From contig NZ_CP134876.1 in the NCBI RefSeq assembly GCF_032108445.1, positions 5,890,001 to 5,954,000 of the forward strand: 64,000 nt of DNA, written 5' to 3'. This stretch comes from Micromonospora halotolerans. GTDB lineage: Bacteria; Actinomycetota; Actinomycetes; Mycobacteriales; Micromonosporaceae. Below the pieces are notes generated by a model that made no database searches, was not told the origin of the DNA, and saw only the letters and a list, made by a program, of their open reading frames with translations. Of this stretch, positions 33,453 through 42,580 are shown piece by piece (the stretch's first letter is position 1; every line of letters begins with the position of its first letter). A program made the translations under genes and the position numbers.

Positions 33453-34804
33453 TTGCCCTGGTCGTGCGGGACGGTGACGGTGACCGTGCAGCCGACCGGC
33501 CGCCCGATCTCGTCGTGGCCGGCGTACGTGAGCTGGTACACCCGGTCCCCGCCGTCGCCGGCCCGCTCGGCCCGCAGCTGTCCGCTCGTGTCCGGCGTGC
33601 CGACGGCGAAGCCGCTGGCGTCCGCGGCGTCGCCCCCGGTCACGCCGGTGAGGGTGAACGCGTTCGGGCCGAGCACACCGTCGTGCAGGTCCACGGTCAC
33701 GTCGACGTCGACCAGCTCGTGGTTCGGCGGCCACAGGACCGGTCGGTCCGCGGCACAGTCGAGCTGCCGCACCGGCAACGGGTTCGCCAGGGTGGCGGTG
33801 GCGTGCCCGATGGTCGCGGTGAGCCGACCGCCGGCCTCGTAGTACATGTGCGCGGTGCGGCCGTCGAAGTAGAACGTCGGCGCGGCCGAGCGGCCGAGGT
33901 CGGGCGCGGCGGCCATCGAGTCGTGCACGATGCCGAGGTGGACCTCCTGGTCGAAGTCCTCGCCGACGTCCACGGCGTGCATGTTGCCGTCGGCGGCGTG
34001 GTAGATCACCAGGTTGCGGTCGTTCCAGCGCAGGAAGAACGGGCCCGAGGCGTTCGGGCCCTCGATGCCCTGCGGGGTCACGATCGGTTCGGGCTGCATC
34101 GACCAGGTCCGCGCGTCGGTGGAGACCGCCCACCGGATCCGCCGGGACACCGGCCCGGTCGGTCCGGGCGCCCCCGCCGTGGGATTGTCCATGAAGAGCA
34201 TCAGGTACCGGGTGCCCAGGCGGGGCACGGACTGCTCGAACACCCGGGCGTAGGAGGTCTCGCCGCCGGTCGTCTCGTTCCGGCTGACCGCGGTGCCTCC
34301 GTAGTCGAAGTGGATGCCGTCGTCGGAGGTCGCGTACCGGGTGATGGAGTTCTCGCCGTGGAAGTAGAGGAAGAGCTTGCGCTCCCCCTCGATCCACACG
34401 GCGTGCGGCGAGGAGATGTGGCTGACCGTGGCGTAGTGCGGCAGCCAGGTGTTGCTGATCAGGGGGTTGGCCTGGTACTCGGTCCACGGGCCGTCGATCG
34501 AGTCGGCGTAGGCGAGGGCGATCCCGCCGGGCCGCTCGTGCGGGGCGTAGTACAGGTAGTAGGTCCCCAGCGGGTGGGCGAAGTAGTCGGCGGCCCGGAT
34601 GACGCTCGGGAAGATGAACTCGTTCGTCGGGTTGTAGGTGAGGGCGCTCTTGTCGAACGCGGTGCCCTGGTAGGTGAAGTGCGGGAAGTCGAGGCCGGGA
34701 TCCGCGGCGGCCGGTGCGGCGCCGGCCAGGGCGGCGACGAGCAGGCCGGCGCTGGCCGTGGCCAGGGCGGCGCGTCGAGACGACGGAACGGATGGCTTGG
34801 TCAT
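33449..34804 (-). CDS. Secreted five-bladed beta-propeller protein (glycosidase-like) with C-terminal Ig-like domain
   Basis: The protein is 451 aa from ATG 34804. A signal peptide (RRAALATASAGLLVAALAGAAPAAA) precedes a propeller resembling GH43/GH117-type folds (YYLYYAPHERPGGIALAYADSIDGPWTEY, HAVWIEGERKLFLYFHGENSITRYATSDDGIHF, VIYHAADGNMHAVDVGEDF). The last ~100 residues match a common extracellular domain ending in VPHDQ (LWPPNHELVDVDVTVD...). Probably binds or cleaves an external glycan. It is transcribed away from the LacI locus with a shared operator region, so it is likely the extracellular step of that pathway. Confidence 0.78.
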   Translation of the reverse strand: MTKPSVPSSRRAALATASAGLLVAALAGAAPAAADPGLDFPHFTYQGTAFDKSALTYNPTNEFIFPSVIRAADYFAHPLGTYYLYYAPHERPGGIALAYADSIDGPWTEYQANPLISNTWLPHYATVSHISSPHAVWIEGERKLFLYFHGENSITRYATSDDGIHFDYGGTAVSRNETTGGETSYARVFEQSVPRLGTRYLMLFMDNPTAGAPGPTGPVSRRIRWAVSTDARTWSMQPEPIVTPQGIEGPNASGPFFLRWNDRNLVIYHAADGNMHAVDVGEDFDQEVHLGIVHDSMAAAPDLGRSAAPTFYFDGRTAHMYYEAGGRLTATIGHATATLANPLPVRQLDCAADRPVLWPPNHELVDVDVTVDLHDGVLGPNAFTLTGVTGGDAADASGFAVGTPDTSGQLRAERAGDGGDRVYQLTYAGHDEIGRPVGCTVTVTVPHDQGN

Positions 34805-35179
34805 GCGGCTTCCTCTTCGGTCGGTGCGATCGGACGCGGTGACGGTTCGCGAGCAGCGCAAGGTGACTCTCAGTGAGAACACAGGGGACATCGACCGGCT
34901 GACGCGTCGTGGCGTCGCCGCGCTAATACGTATTAGCATCTATGTTTCTCGAATGTTGCTCGCTCGGCGGCGCTCCTGTCAAGAGGTGGCCGGCGCCGCG
35001 CCGATCCGCCCGGCCCACCGACCAACCGGCCCGGCGGCCGGTCCGCTAATGCGCATTACTCCTGCGGGTTCATCGCCACGAAATCTTTGCGCTCACCTCT
35101 TGACACACGCCGGCCCAGCCGCCAGGCTCCTTCCCAACGCCGAGGCTAATACGCATTAGCCGCACCGGAAGGACACGAC
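34805..35179. promoter_or_regulatory. Divergent promoter region with three LacI-type operators
   Basis: This 375-bp region has no gene. It holds GCTAATACGTATTAGC (34922-34937, perfect palindrome), GCTAATGCGCATTACT (35045-35060) and GCTAATACGCATTAGC (35145-35160). The consensus is GCTAATRCGYATTAGC. Both directions carry the same 12-mer CACCTCTTGACA with an embedded consensus -35: plus 35094-35105 (then CAGGCT, 17-bp spacer) and minus 34988-34977. The last operator ends 20 bp before the lacI GTG. Confidence 0.85.
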
Positions 35180-36226
35180 GTGACCGCTCCCCCCCGACGT
35201 GTCACCCAACGTGACATCGCGCGGATGGCCGGTGTCAGTCAGGCGACCGTGTCGCTGGTGCTCAACAACCGGACCGACGCCGAGGTGCGCATCGCCCCGG
35301 AGACCCGGGACCGGGTGTTGCGCGTCATCGCCGAGACCGGGTACGCCGCCGACCCCGTAGCCCGCCGCCTCGCCTCGCGGTTCAACCGGATCATCGGCGT
35401 CTTCACGTACGAGCCCGCGTTCCCCAGCGGCAGCCGGGACTTCTTCCACCCCTTCCTGCTCGGCATCGAGGAGTACGCCGAGCGGGTCGGCTGCGACCTG
35501 CTCCTGTTCACCAGCGCACCGGTCGTGGACGGCCGGCGGCGCATCTTCCACCAGGACAACCGGCTGCGGCTGGCCGACGGGTGCATCCTGCTCGGGCGCG
35601 AGATCGACGGCGCGGAGCTGCAGCGGCTCAACGCTGACGGATACCCGTACGTCGCCGTCGGGCGCCGCGACGACGCCGGCGGCCCGGTCCCCTACGTCGG
35701 CGCCGACTACGCCAAGGCGGTGGCCCGGCTCGTCGAGGCCGCGCTGCGGCACGGACACCGGCGCCTGACCTACGTGAGCATGGGCACCACCGCGGAATCC
35801 TCCGAGGACCGGTTCCGCGGGTTCCGCTCCGCCGCGACCACCGCGGAGAGCGCCGGGCAGCTGTCGGCGCCGGCCGGGGATGCCGACACGACCGTCGACA
35901 CCCTGATGGCCGGCGGGACCAGCGCCGTCTTCGTCGAGGACTTCGCCACGGCGGTGGCACTGGAGGCCGCTGCCCGCCGCCGCGGCCTCACCGTGCCCGG
36001 CGACCTGTCGATCGTGACCCTCGGCGACCCGACCGTCCCCGTCCCCACCGACATCGTGTTCACCGGGTTCCGCATCCCCCGCGAGGAGATGGGCCGGCAG
36101 TCGGTCGAGGTGCTCACCGGCGTCATCGACGGCAGCGCCGGCGGCCTCCAGCAGCGACTTCTCCCCTGCCAACTCGTCGAGGGCAGCACCCTCGGCACCC
36201 CTGATCCGGCGGTCGACCGCCGCTGA
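35180..36226 (+). CDS. LacI-family repressor of the carbohydrate locus
   Basis: The protein is 348 aa from GTG 35180 (GGAAGGA upstream). The helix-turn-helix VTQRDIARMAGVSQATVSLVLNN and hinge VARRLASRF precede a type I PBP sensor domain (RIIGVFTYEPAF...LLLFTSAPV...DGCILLGREID, GDLSIVTLGDPTVPVPTDIVFTGFRIPREEMGRQSVEVL). Three identical-type operators precede it, so it likely represses itself, the downstream transport/catabolic genes and the divergent propeller gene. The inducer is probably the transported sugar or its phosphate. Confidence 0.95.
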   Translation: MTAPPRRVTQRDIARMAGVSQATVSLVLNNRTDAEVRIAPETRDRVLRVIAETGYAADPVARRLASRFNRIIGVFTYEPAFPSGSRDFFHPFLLGIEEYAERVGCDLLLFTSAPVVDGRRRIFHQDNRLRLADGCILLGREIDGAELQRLNADGYPYVAVGRRDDAGGPVPYVGADYAKAVARLVEAALRHGHRRLTYVSMGTTAESSEDRFRGFRSAATTAESAGQLSAPAGDADTTVDTLMAGGTSAVFVEDFATAVALEAAARRRGLTVPGDLSIVTLGDPTVPVPTDIVFTGFRIPREEMGRQSVEVLTGVIDGSAGGLQQRLLPCQLVEGSTLGTPDPAVDRR

Positions 36227-36256
36227 GCGGCCGGCCGCGCAACTGGAAGGAAGCAA

Positions 36257-37861
36257 GTGGTCATCATGCGTGCGGACGTCCTCGTCGTCGGGGGCGGACT
36301 GGGCGGTGTCGCCGCGGCGCTCGCCGCGGCCCGGACCGGCCGGTCCGTCATCCTGACCGAGGAGTTCGACTGGCTCGGCGGGCAGCTCACCAGCCAGGCC
36401 GTCCCGCCGGACGAGCACTCCTGGATCGAGCAGTTCGGCGCCACCGCCAGCTACCGGGCGCTGCGCGACGGCATCCGTGACTACTACCGTCGTCACTTCC
36501 CGCTGACCGAACGGTCCCGGGCCTGGGCCGACCTCAACCCCGGTGCGGGCTGGGTGAGCCGGCTCTGCCACGAGCCGCGCGTGGCCGTCGCCGTCATCGA
36601 ACAGATGCTCGCCCCGTACCGGGGCTCGGGCCGGCTGCGGGTGCTGCAGCCGTACCGGCCGGTCGCCGCGGAGACCGACGGCGACCGGGTGACCGGCGTG
36701 ACGCTGGCCCACCGCGACCGGGACGAGCGCATCGACGTGGTCGCGCCGTACGTCCTGGACGCCACCGAGACCGGCGAGCTGCTGCCGCTGACCGGCACCG
36801 AGTACGTCACCGGGTTCGAGTCGCGGGAGGAGACCGGTGAGCCGAGCGCCCCGGCCGAGGCCCAGCCGATGAACATGCAGGCGGTGTCCGTCTGCTTCGC
36901 CATCGACCACGTCGACGGCGACCACACCATCGACCGGCCCGCCGGCTACGACTTCTGGCGCGACTACAAGCCCGACTTCTGGGGCGACCGGCTGCTGTCC
37001 TGGAAGTCGCCGCACCCGCGCACCCTGGAGATTGTCGAGCGCAGCTTCACCCCCAACCCGGACGACGACCCGTTGAGCGTCAACGCCGACCAGCGCGTCA
37101 ACCCCGGTGACGGCAACCTGTGGACGTTCCGGCGGATCGCCGCGCGGCGCAACTTCACCGACGGCGCTTACGGCAGCGACATCACGCTGGTGAACTGGCC
37201 GATGATCGACTACTTCGAGGGCCCGGTCATCGACGTGCCGAACGCGTCGTGGCACCTGGCCAAGGCCCGCGAGCTGTCGTACTCGGTGCTCTACTGGCTG
37301 CAGACCGAGGCGCCCCGCCCCGACGGCGGCACCGGCTTCCCCGGCCTGCGGCTGCGCGGCGACGTGACCGGCAGCGCCGACGGCCTGGCCCAGGCCCCGT
37401 ACATCCGCGAGTCCCGCCGGATCCGGGCCGAGTACACCGTCGTCGAGCAGGACCTGTCCCTGGCGGTCCGGGGCGAGCACGGCGCGGTCGACTACCCGGA
37501 CGCGGTGGGCGTGGGCATGTACCGGATCGACCTGCACCCGTCGACCGGCGGCGACAACTACATCGACGTCGGCTCCTGCCCGTTCGAGATCCCGCTCGGC
37601 GCGCTGATCCCGCAGCGGATGGAGAACCTGCTGCCGGCCGGCAAGAACATCGGCACCACCCACGTCACCAACGGCAGCTACCGGCTGCACCCGGTCGAGT
37701 GGAACGTCGGCGAGGTCGCCGGCCTGCTCGCCGACTTCTGTCTGGCGCGGGGCGAGTCCCTGCGTGCGGTCCGCAACACCCCCGGTCTGCTGGCCGACTT
37801 CCAGGACCGCCTCACCGCGGCCGGCGTGGAACAGCGCTGGCCGCGGATCGCGGGCTACTGA
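36257..37861 (+). CDS. FAD-dependent oxidoreductase of the FAD_oxidored family
   Basis: The protein is 534 aa from GTG 36257 (AAGGAAG upstream; ATG 36266 also possible). The N-terminal dinucleotide site DVLVVGGGLGGVAAALAAARTGRSVILTE is followed by DWLGGQLTSQ. FAD_oxidored-family hallmarks continue with YVLDATETGELLPL and the C-terminal NLLPAGKNIGTTHVTNGSYRLHPVEWNVGEVAGLLA. Such enzymes occur in carbohydrate loci but are mostly uncharacterised; the reaction here is unknown. It has no signal peptide. First gene after lacI, 30 bp downstream. Confidence 0.85.
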   Translation: MVIMRADVLVVGGGLGGVAAALAAARTGRSVILTEEFDWLGGQLTSQAVPPDEHSWIEQFGATASYRALRDGIRDYYRRHFPLTERSRAWADLNPGAGWVSRLCHEPRVAVAVIEQMLAPYRGSGRLRVLQPYRPVAAETDGDRVTGVTLAHRDRDERIDVVAPYVLDATETGELLPLTGTEYVTGFESREETGEPSAPAEAQPMNMQAVSVCFAIDHVDGDHTIDRPAGYDFWRDYKPDFWGDRLLSWKSPHPRTLEIVERSFTPNPDDDPLSVNADQRVNPGDGNLWTFRRIAARRNFTDGAYGSDITLVNWPMIDYFEGPVIDVPNASWHLAKARELSYSVLYWLQTEAPRPDGGTGFPGLRLRGDVTGSADGLAQAPYIRESRRIRAEYTVVEQDLSLAVRGEHGAVDYPDAVGVGMYRIDLHPSTGGDNYIDVGSCPFEIPLGALIPQRMENLLPAGKNIGTTHVTNGSYRLHPVEWNVGEVAGLLADFCLARGESLRAVRNTPGLLADFQDRLTAAGVEQRWPRIAGY

Positions 37862-37888
37862 ACACACACCCCCGGTGAGGAGAAGATT

Positions 37889-39172
37889 GTGAGAGCAGGA
37901 AAGGCCCTGCGCGGCGTCGCCGTGGCGCTGGCCGGCGCGCTCGCCCTGACCGCCTGCGGCGGCGGTGGCGAGTCGGCCGACAGCGGCCCGGCGAAGCTGC
38001 GGATGACCGTCTGGTCGGCCAACGAGGCGCACCTCAAGCTGTTCAACGAGATCGCCGACGAGTACCGCAAGAGCCACCCGGACGTCGCCGAGATCAAGTT
38101 CGACCCGCTGCCGTTCGACAACTACACCACCACCCTGACCACCCAGATCGCCGGCGGGAACGCGCCCGACCTCGCGTGGGTGTTCGAGAACTCGGCCCCC
38201 GACTTCGTCGCCTCGGGCGCGCTCGCGCCGCTGGACGACACCCTGAAGAAGGCCGAGGGCTACCAGTACGAGGACCTCTCCCCCGCCACGCTCAAGCTCT
38301 GGCAGAACGACGGGAAGCTGTTCGCGTACCCCTTCTCCACCTCGCCGTTCGGGGTGTTCGTCAACACCGACATGATCAAGAAGGCCGGGCAGAAGACCCC
38401 GGCCGAGCTGATCGCGGCCGGGCAGTGGACCTGGGACAACGCCCTGACCACCGCGGCCGCGGCGGCGGCGAAGTCCGGCAAGGCCGGCCTGGTCATCCGG
38501 GACTTCGACTACAAGGGCTGGGACAACCTGTCCACCTTCTGGACCGGGTGGGGCGCCCGGGCGTGGAGCGAGGACGGGAAGACCTGCGGCTTCAACAGCC
38601 CGGAGATGGTCGACGCGATGACCGCCCTGCACAAGGCCACCTTCACCCAGAAGGCGCTGCCCGGTCCGGGCACGACGGCCGACTTCTTCGCCGGTGACTC
38701 GGCCATGACGGTCACCCAGATCTCCCGCGCGTCGCTGCTGAAGGACGGCGGCTTCGGGTGGGACCTGGTGCCGCTGCCGGCCGGGCCGAAGGGGAACTAC
38801 GCGGTGGTCGGCCAGGCCGGCATCGGGGTGATGAAGAAGAGCCCGCACGCCAAGCAGGCCGCTGACTTCCTGGCGTTCTTCACCAACCCCACGAACTCGG
38901 CGAAGCTCGCTCAGTTCTTCCCGCCGCCCCGGCAGTCCCAGCTGACCGCCGAGACGCTCGCCAAGACGAACCCGAAGCTCAAGCCGGAGCAGCTGCAGAA
39001 GGTCGTCATCGACGGCATCACCAACGGCGTGGTCAAGCCCAGCCACGCCGGCCAGGCCGAGCTGAGCCAGCAGGTCCGCGCCGGCCTGGACCCGCTGTGG
39101 CAGCCGAACGCGGACGTCAAGGCCGTCCTCGACGGCGTCTGCACCAAGATCCAGCCGCTGCTGGCGAAGTAG
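37889..39172 (+). CDS. Sugar ABC transporter substrate-binding lipoprotein
   Basis: The protein is 427 aa from GTG 37889 (GAGGAGA upstream). The lipobox LAGALALTAC and a Gly/Ser linker precede the family 1 extracellular solute-binding fold (LRMTVWSANEAHLKLFNEIADEYRKSHPDV, TLTTQIAGGNAPDLAWV, FAYPFSTSPFGVFVNTDMIKKAG, DFFAGDSAMTVTQIS). It captures an oligosaccharide for the two permeases that follow. Translation signals suggest high expression relative to the permeases. Confidence 0.95.
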   Translation: MRAGKALRGVAVALAGALALTACGGGGESADSGPAKLRMTVWSANEAHLKLFNEIADEYRKSHPDVAEIKFDPLPFDNYTTTLTTQIAGGNAPDLAWVFENSAPDFVASGALAPLDDTLKKAEGYQYEDLSPATLKLWQNDGKLFAYPFSTSPFGVFVNTDMIKKAGQKTPAELIAAGQWTWDNALTTAAAAAAKSGKAGLVIRDFDYKGWDNLSTFWTGWGARAWSEDGKTCGFNSPEMVDAMTALHKATFTQKALPGPGTTADFFAGDSAMTVTQISRASLLKDGGFGWDLVPLPAGPKGNYAVVGQAGIGVMKKSPHAKQAADFLAFFTNPTNSAKLAQFFPPPRQSQLTAETLAKTNPKLKPEQLQKVVIDGITNGVVKPSHAGQAELSQQVRAGLDPLWQPNADVKAVLDGVCTKIQPLLAK

Positions 39173-39183
39173 GGCTGACGATC

Positions 39184-40131
39184 ATGACCCAGACGGACAC
39201 CAGGGTGGGCCCGGCGGCTGCCGGGCCCGCCCCGGGCCCGGCCCGGCCGTTCTGGACCACCCGCCGCCGGGACCACCTTGCCGGTTACCTGTTCATCGCC
39301 CCGCAGCTGCTCGGCAGCGCCGTCTTCGTGATCCTGCCGCTGATCCTCGTCGTCTGGTACAGCCTGCACGAGTGGAACGTGCTCGCCGGGACGTTCGAGT
39401 TCGTCGGCACCGACAACTACCAGGCGCTCGTCGACGACCCCAACCTCGGCGCGGTGCTGCGCGCCACCGGGCTGTTCTCGGTCGGCCTCGTGGTGTTCAA
39501 CCTCGGCCTGGCGTTGCTGCTGGCCGTCCTGCTCAACCAGAGGCTGCGCGGCACCATCCTGTTCCGCACGCTGTTCTTCTCCCCCGTCGTGGTCTCGCTG
39601 GTGGCCTGGACCATCGTGTGGGGCTTCCTGCTGCAGGACAACGGCGGGCTGAACAGCCTGCTCGACACCGTCGGGATCGACGGGCCGAACTGGCTGCGCG
39701 GCGAGGGCACCGCGATGGTGTCGGTCATCGTCGTGCAGGTGTTCAAGAACGTCGGCCTGAACATGGTGCTGTTCCTGGCCGCCCTGCAGGGTGTGCCGGC
39801 CGAGCTGTACGAGGCCGCGCAGGTGGACGGGGCGAGCCGGATGCGCCAGTTCTGGCGGATCACGGTGCCGCTCATCAGCCCGACGATCCTGCTCACCTCG
39901 ATCATCACCGTGGTCGGGTCGCTGCAGGTCTTCGCACAGATCGCGGTGCTCACCCAGGGCGGGCCGGGCGCGTCGACGACCGTGCTCGTCTACTACCTGT
40001 ACCAGCAGGCCTTCCAGTTCCATCACTTCGGCTACGGCGCCACGCTGTCGATCGTCCTGTTCGCCATCGTGCTCGCGCTCACCGTGCTGCAGTGGCAGAT
40101 GCGCAAGAGGTGGGTCTTCCATGAGTCGTGA
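39184..40131 (+). CDS. Sugar ABC transporter permease (MalF/UgpA type)
   Basis: The protein is 315 aa from ATG 39184, with six predicted transmembrane helices. The ATPase-docking EAA loop reads ELYEAAQVDGASRMRQFWRITVPLISP. The N-terminal ~30 residues are Pro/Ala rich and cytoplasmic. It overlaps the second permease gene by 11 nt. No ATP-binding subunit is encoded in the locus, so a shared MsmK-type ATPase elsewhere is expected. Confidence 0.94.
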   Translation: MTQTDTRVGPAAAGPAPGPARPFWTTRRRDHLAGYLFIAPQLLGSAVFVILPLILVVWYSLHEWNVLAGTFEFVGTDNYQALVDDPNLGAVLRATGLFSVGLVVFNLGLALLLAVLLNQRLRGTILFRTLFFSPVVVSLVAWTIVWGFLLQDNGGLNSLLDTVGIDGPNWLRGEGTAMVSVIVVQVFKNVGLNMVLFLAALQGVPAELYEAAQVDGASRMRQFWRITVPLISPTILLTSIITVVGSLQVFAQIAVLTQGGPGASTTVLVYYLYQQAFQFHHFGYGATLSIVLFAIVLALTVLQWQMRKRWVFHES

Positions 40132-40963
40132 CCTGTCGCGGCGGACCAAGCTGGTGCTCTACGGGGTGCTGCTGGTCCTGGCGATCCCGTTCGTCTTCCC
40201 GACCTGGTGGATGGTCACCTCGTCGTTGAAGCCGGTGGCGGACATCTTCGCCTTCCCGCCGGACCTGCTGCCCACCAACCCGAGGCTCGACGCGTACCGG
40301 CGGGTGTTCGAGTTGCAGCCGTTCGGGCAGCAGTACCTGAACAGCCTCTACATCGCGCTGCTCGTCACGGTCGGCACCCTGGCCGTGTCGGCGCTGGCCG
40401 GGTACGCCTTCGCCCGCATCCGGTTCCGCGGCCAGAACGTGCTGTTCCTCGTCGTCCTCGCGGGCCTGCTCATTCCCAGCGAGGTGACGATCGTTCCGCT
40501 GTTCCAGATGTTCTTCAAGCTCGGCCTGGTCAACACCCACTGGCCGCTGATCCTGGTGCCGATCTTCGGCGCGCCCAGCGTGCTGGCGACGTTCATCATG
40601 CGGCAGTTCTTCATCAGCCTCCCCGGCGAGCTGGAGGAGGCGGCCCGCGTCGACGGCCTGGGCCGTTTCGCCACCTTCTGGCGGATCGCCCTGCCGCTGT
40701 CGCGGCCCGCGCTGGGCGCGGTGGCCATCTTCACCTTCCTGCACAGCTGGAACCTCTACCTGGAGCCGATCGTGTTCCTCTCCTCGCCGGAGAAGTTCAC
40801 CCTGCCCCAGGCGCTCACCCAGTTCGTCGACGCCTACGGCGGCCCCATGTGGGACGTCCAGCTGGCCGCGGCGTCGATGACCGCGCTGCCCGTCCTGGTG
40901 GTCTTCGTCATCGCGCAGAAGCAGTTCGTCGAGGGCCTCGCGCACACCGGCCTCAAGGGATGA
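40121..40963 (+). CDS. Sugar ABC transporter permease (MalG/UgpE type)
   Basis: The protein is 280 aa from ATG 40121, with six helices and the EAA loop ELEEAARVDGLGRFATFWRIALPLSRPALGAVAIFTFLHSWN. Forms the membrane channel with the preceding permease. Its TGA overlaps the ROK kinase ATG (ATGA), so uptake and phosphorylation are translationally coupled. Confidence 0.94.
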   Translation: MSRDLSRRTKLVLYGVLLVLAIPFVFPTWWMVTSSLKPVADIFAFPPDLLPTNPRLDAYRRVFELQPFGQQYLNSLYIALLVTVGTLAVSALAGYAFARIRFRGQNVLFLVVLAGLLIPSEVTIVPLFQMFFKLGLVNTHWPLILVPIFGAPSVLATFIMRQFFISLPGELEEAARVDGLGRFATFWRIALPLSRPALGAVAIFTFLHSWNLYLEPIVFLSSPEKFTLPQALTQFVDAYGGPMWDVQLAAASMTALPVLVVFVIAQKQFVEGLAHTGLKG

Positions 40964-41874
40964 CGACACCGGTCGTCGGCATCGACATCGGCGGCACCAA
41001 GACGGCCGCCGCGCTGGTCGACCGGGGCGGGCAGGTGCGGGAGCGCCGGGAGGTCCCCACGCCCGCCCGGTCCGGCCCGGAGGCCGTGCTGGACGCCGCC
41101 GCCCGGCTGGCCGCCGACCTGCTCGGCGCGACCACCGGGCCGGTGGGCGTGGGCACCGCCGGCGCGGTCGATCCCACGACCGGCGGCATCCGGTACGCCA
41201 CCGACAGCCTGCCCGGCTGGACCGGCACCCCGGTCGCCGACGCGCTGGCCGCCCGGCTGGGCCGACCCGTACGCGTCACCAACGACGTGAACGCCGCCGC
41301 GCTCGGCGAATGCTGGGCCGGCGCCGGACGGGACCGCGCCCATGTGCTGCTGGTGGCCGTCGGCACCGGGCTGGGCGGGGCAATCGTCCGGCACGGCCGC
41401 GTCGAGGCCGGTGCCCGCGGCGCCGCCGGCGAGGTCGGGCACCTGCCGGCCCCGGGCGCCGACCGGCTGCGGTGCGGATGCGGCCGGTACGGGCACCTGG
41501 AGGCGATCGCCTCGGGCAGCGGGCTGGCCGCCGCGTACGCCATCGAGACCGGAACCCGAGTCACCGGCCGGACCGTCGCCGAGCGGGCGGCGGCCGGCGA
41601 CGCTGCCGCCCGGCGGGTCGTGGACCGCGCCGGCGCCGCCCTCGGCGCGGCCCTGGCGGGGTTGGTGACGCTGCTCGACCCGGACGCCGTCCTCGTGGCG
41701 GGCGGGGCGGGCGGCGCGCTGCTGCCCGCCGCGTCGGCCGCCTACGCCGCCGAGCTGCCCGCGGGCTGGGCCGGCGTCCCGCTGCTGCCCGCCACGCTGG
41801 GCGCCGACGCCGTCGTGGTCGGCGCGGCCCGCCTGGCCCTGGACCGACCCGACATCGAGAGGACCACCGCGTGA
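40960..41874 (+). CDS. ROK-family sugar kinase
   Basis: A 304-aa protein. Phosphate-binding VGIDIGGTKTAAALVD, sugar site VTNDVNAAALGECWAGAGR and AAGEVGHLP, and the ROK zinc motif in the variant form RCGCGRYGHLEA, where the third canonical Cys is His. Probably phosphorylates the imported sugar at C6. Position before a NanE-type epimerase suggests an N-acylmannosamine kinase (NanK-like) role; this is inference. Coupled by 4-nt overlaps on both sides. Confidence 0.9.
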   Translation: MTTPVVGIDIGGTKTAAALVDRGGQVRERREVPTPARSGPEAVLDAAARLAADLLGATTGPVGVGTAGAVDPTTGGIRYATDSLPGWTGTPVADALAARLGRPVRVTNDVNAAALGECWAGAGRDRAHVLLVAVGTGLGGAIVRHGRVEAGARGAAGEVGHLPAPGADRLRCGCGRYGHLEAIASGSGLAAAYAIETGTRVTGRTVAERAAAGDAAARRVVDRAGAALGAALAGLVTLLDPDAVLVAGGAGGALLPAASAAYAAELPAGWAGVPLLPATLGADAVVVGAARLALDRPDIERTTA

Positions 41875-42578
41875 ACGTGCTCGACGACCTGGCCGGCGGC
41901 CTGGTGGTGTCCTGCCAACCGCTGCCCGACGACCCCGAGGACCCGATGCGCGACCCGTACGTGCAGGCCCGGGTGGCGGCCGCCGTGGTGCGCGGCGGCG
42001 CGGTGGCGGTCCGGGTCAACGGACCGGACGACATCACCGCGGTACGCCCCGTCGTCGACGTCCCGGTGATCGGGCTCTACAAGCACGGCACCGAGGGCGT
42101 CGTCATCACCCCGACCGCGGCGCACGCCCTCGACGTGGCGCTGGCCGGGGCGGACATCGTCGCGGTCGACGCCACCGACCGCCCCCGGCCGGACGGGCGC
42201 ACCTTCGCCGACACGGTCCGCCTGATCCGCGAACGGACCGACGTGCTGATCCTCGCCGACGTCGCCACCGCGACCGAGGGCGTCGCCGCCGTCGAGGCCG
42301 GCGCGGACGCCGTCGCCACCACACTGTCCGGCTACACCCCGGCCAGCCCACCGACTGACGGGCCCGACCTCGGGCTCGTGGCGCGACTCGCCGCACAGCT
42401 GTCCGTGCCGGTGATCGCCGAAGGGCGGTACCGCACCACGGAACAGATCGGCCGGGCCTTCGACGCGGGTGCGCACGCGGTGGTGATGGGCAACGCCGTC
42501 ACCTCACCGCTGTGGATCACCCGCCGGCTCGTGCCGGCCACCCCCCGCGCGGCGAGCGCACCGGAGAAGAGGGAGTGA
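41871..42578 (+). CDS. nanE: N-acylglucosamine-6-phosphate 2-epimerase (NanE-type)
   Basis: The protein is 235 aa from GTG 41871, overlapping the kinase stop (GTGA). Complete NanE barrel: GGLVVSCQP, VPVIGLYKHGTEGVVITPT with the catalytic Lys, GADIVAVDATDRPRP, LILADVATATEGVAAVEAGADAVATTLSGYTP, VIAEGRYRTTEQIGRAFDAGAHAVVMGNAVTSPLWITR with the conserved Glu. Converts ManNAc-6-P to GlcNAc-6-P. No NanA lyase, NagA or NagB lies in the locus, so the upstream sugar is probably ManNAc-like rather than sialic acid, and the product feeds general GlcNAc metabolism. Confidence 0.9.
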   Translation: MNVLDDLAGGLVVSCQPLPDDPEDPMRDPYVQARVAAAVVRGGAVAVRVNGPDDITAVRPVVDVPVIGLYKHGTEGVVITPTAAHALDVALAGADIVAVDATDRPRPDGRTFADTVRLIRERTDVLILADVATATEGVAAVEAGADAVATTLSGYTPASPPTDGPDLGLVARLAAQLSVPVIAEGRYRTTEQIGRAFDAGAHAVVMGNAVTSPLWITRRLVPATPRAASAPEKRE

Positions 42579-42580
42579 GC

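Noticed and set aside
35156..39046. A 1296-codon open frame on the minus strand opposite lacI, the FAD enzyme and the solute-binding protein
   Set aside because: It is a shadow of high third-position GC in the plus-strand genes. Its residue content is Arg/Gly/Val/His-rich with no domain, and the plus-strand proteins are clearly real.
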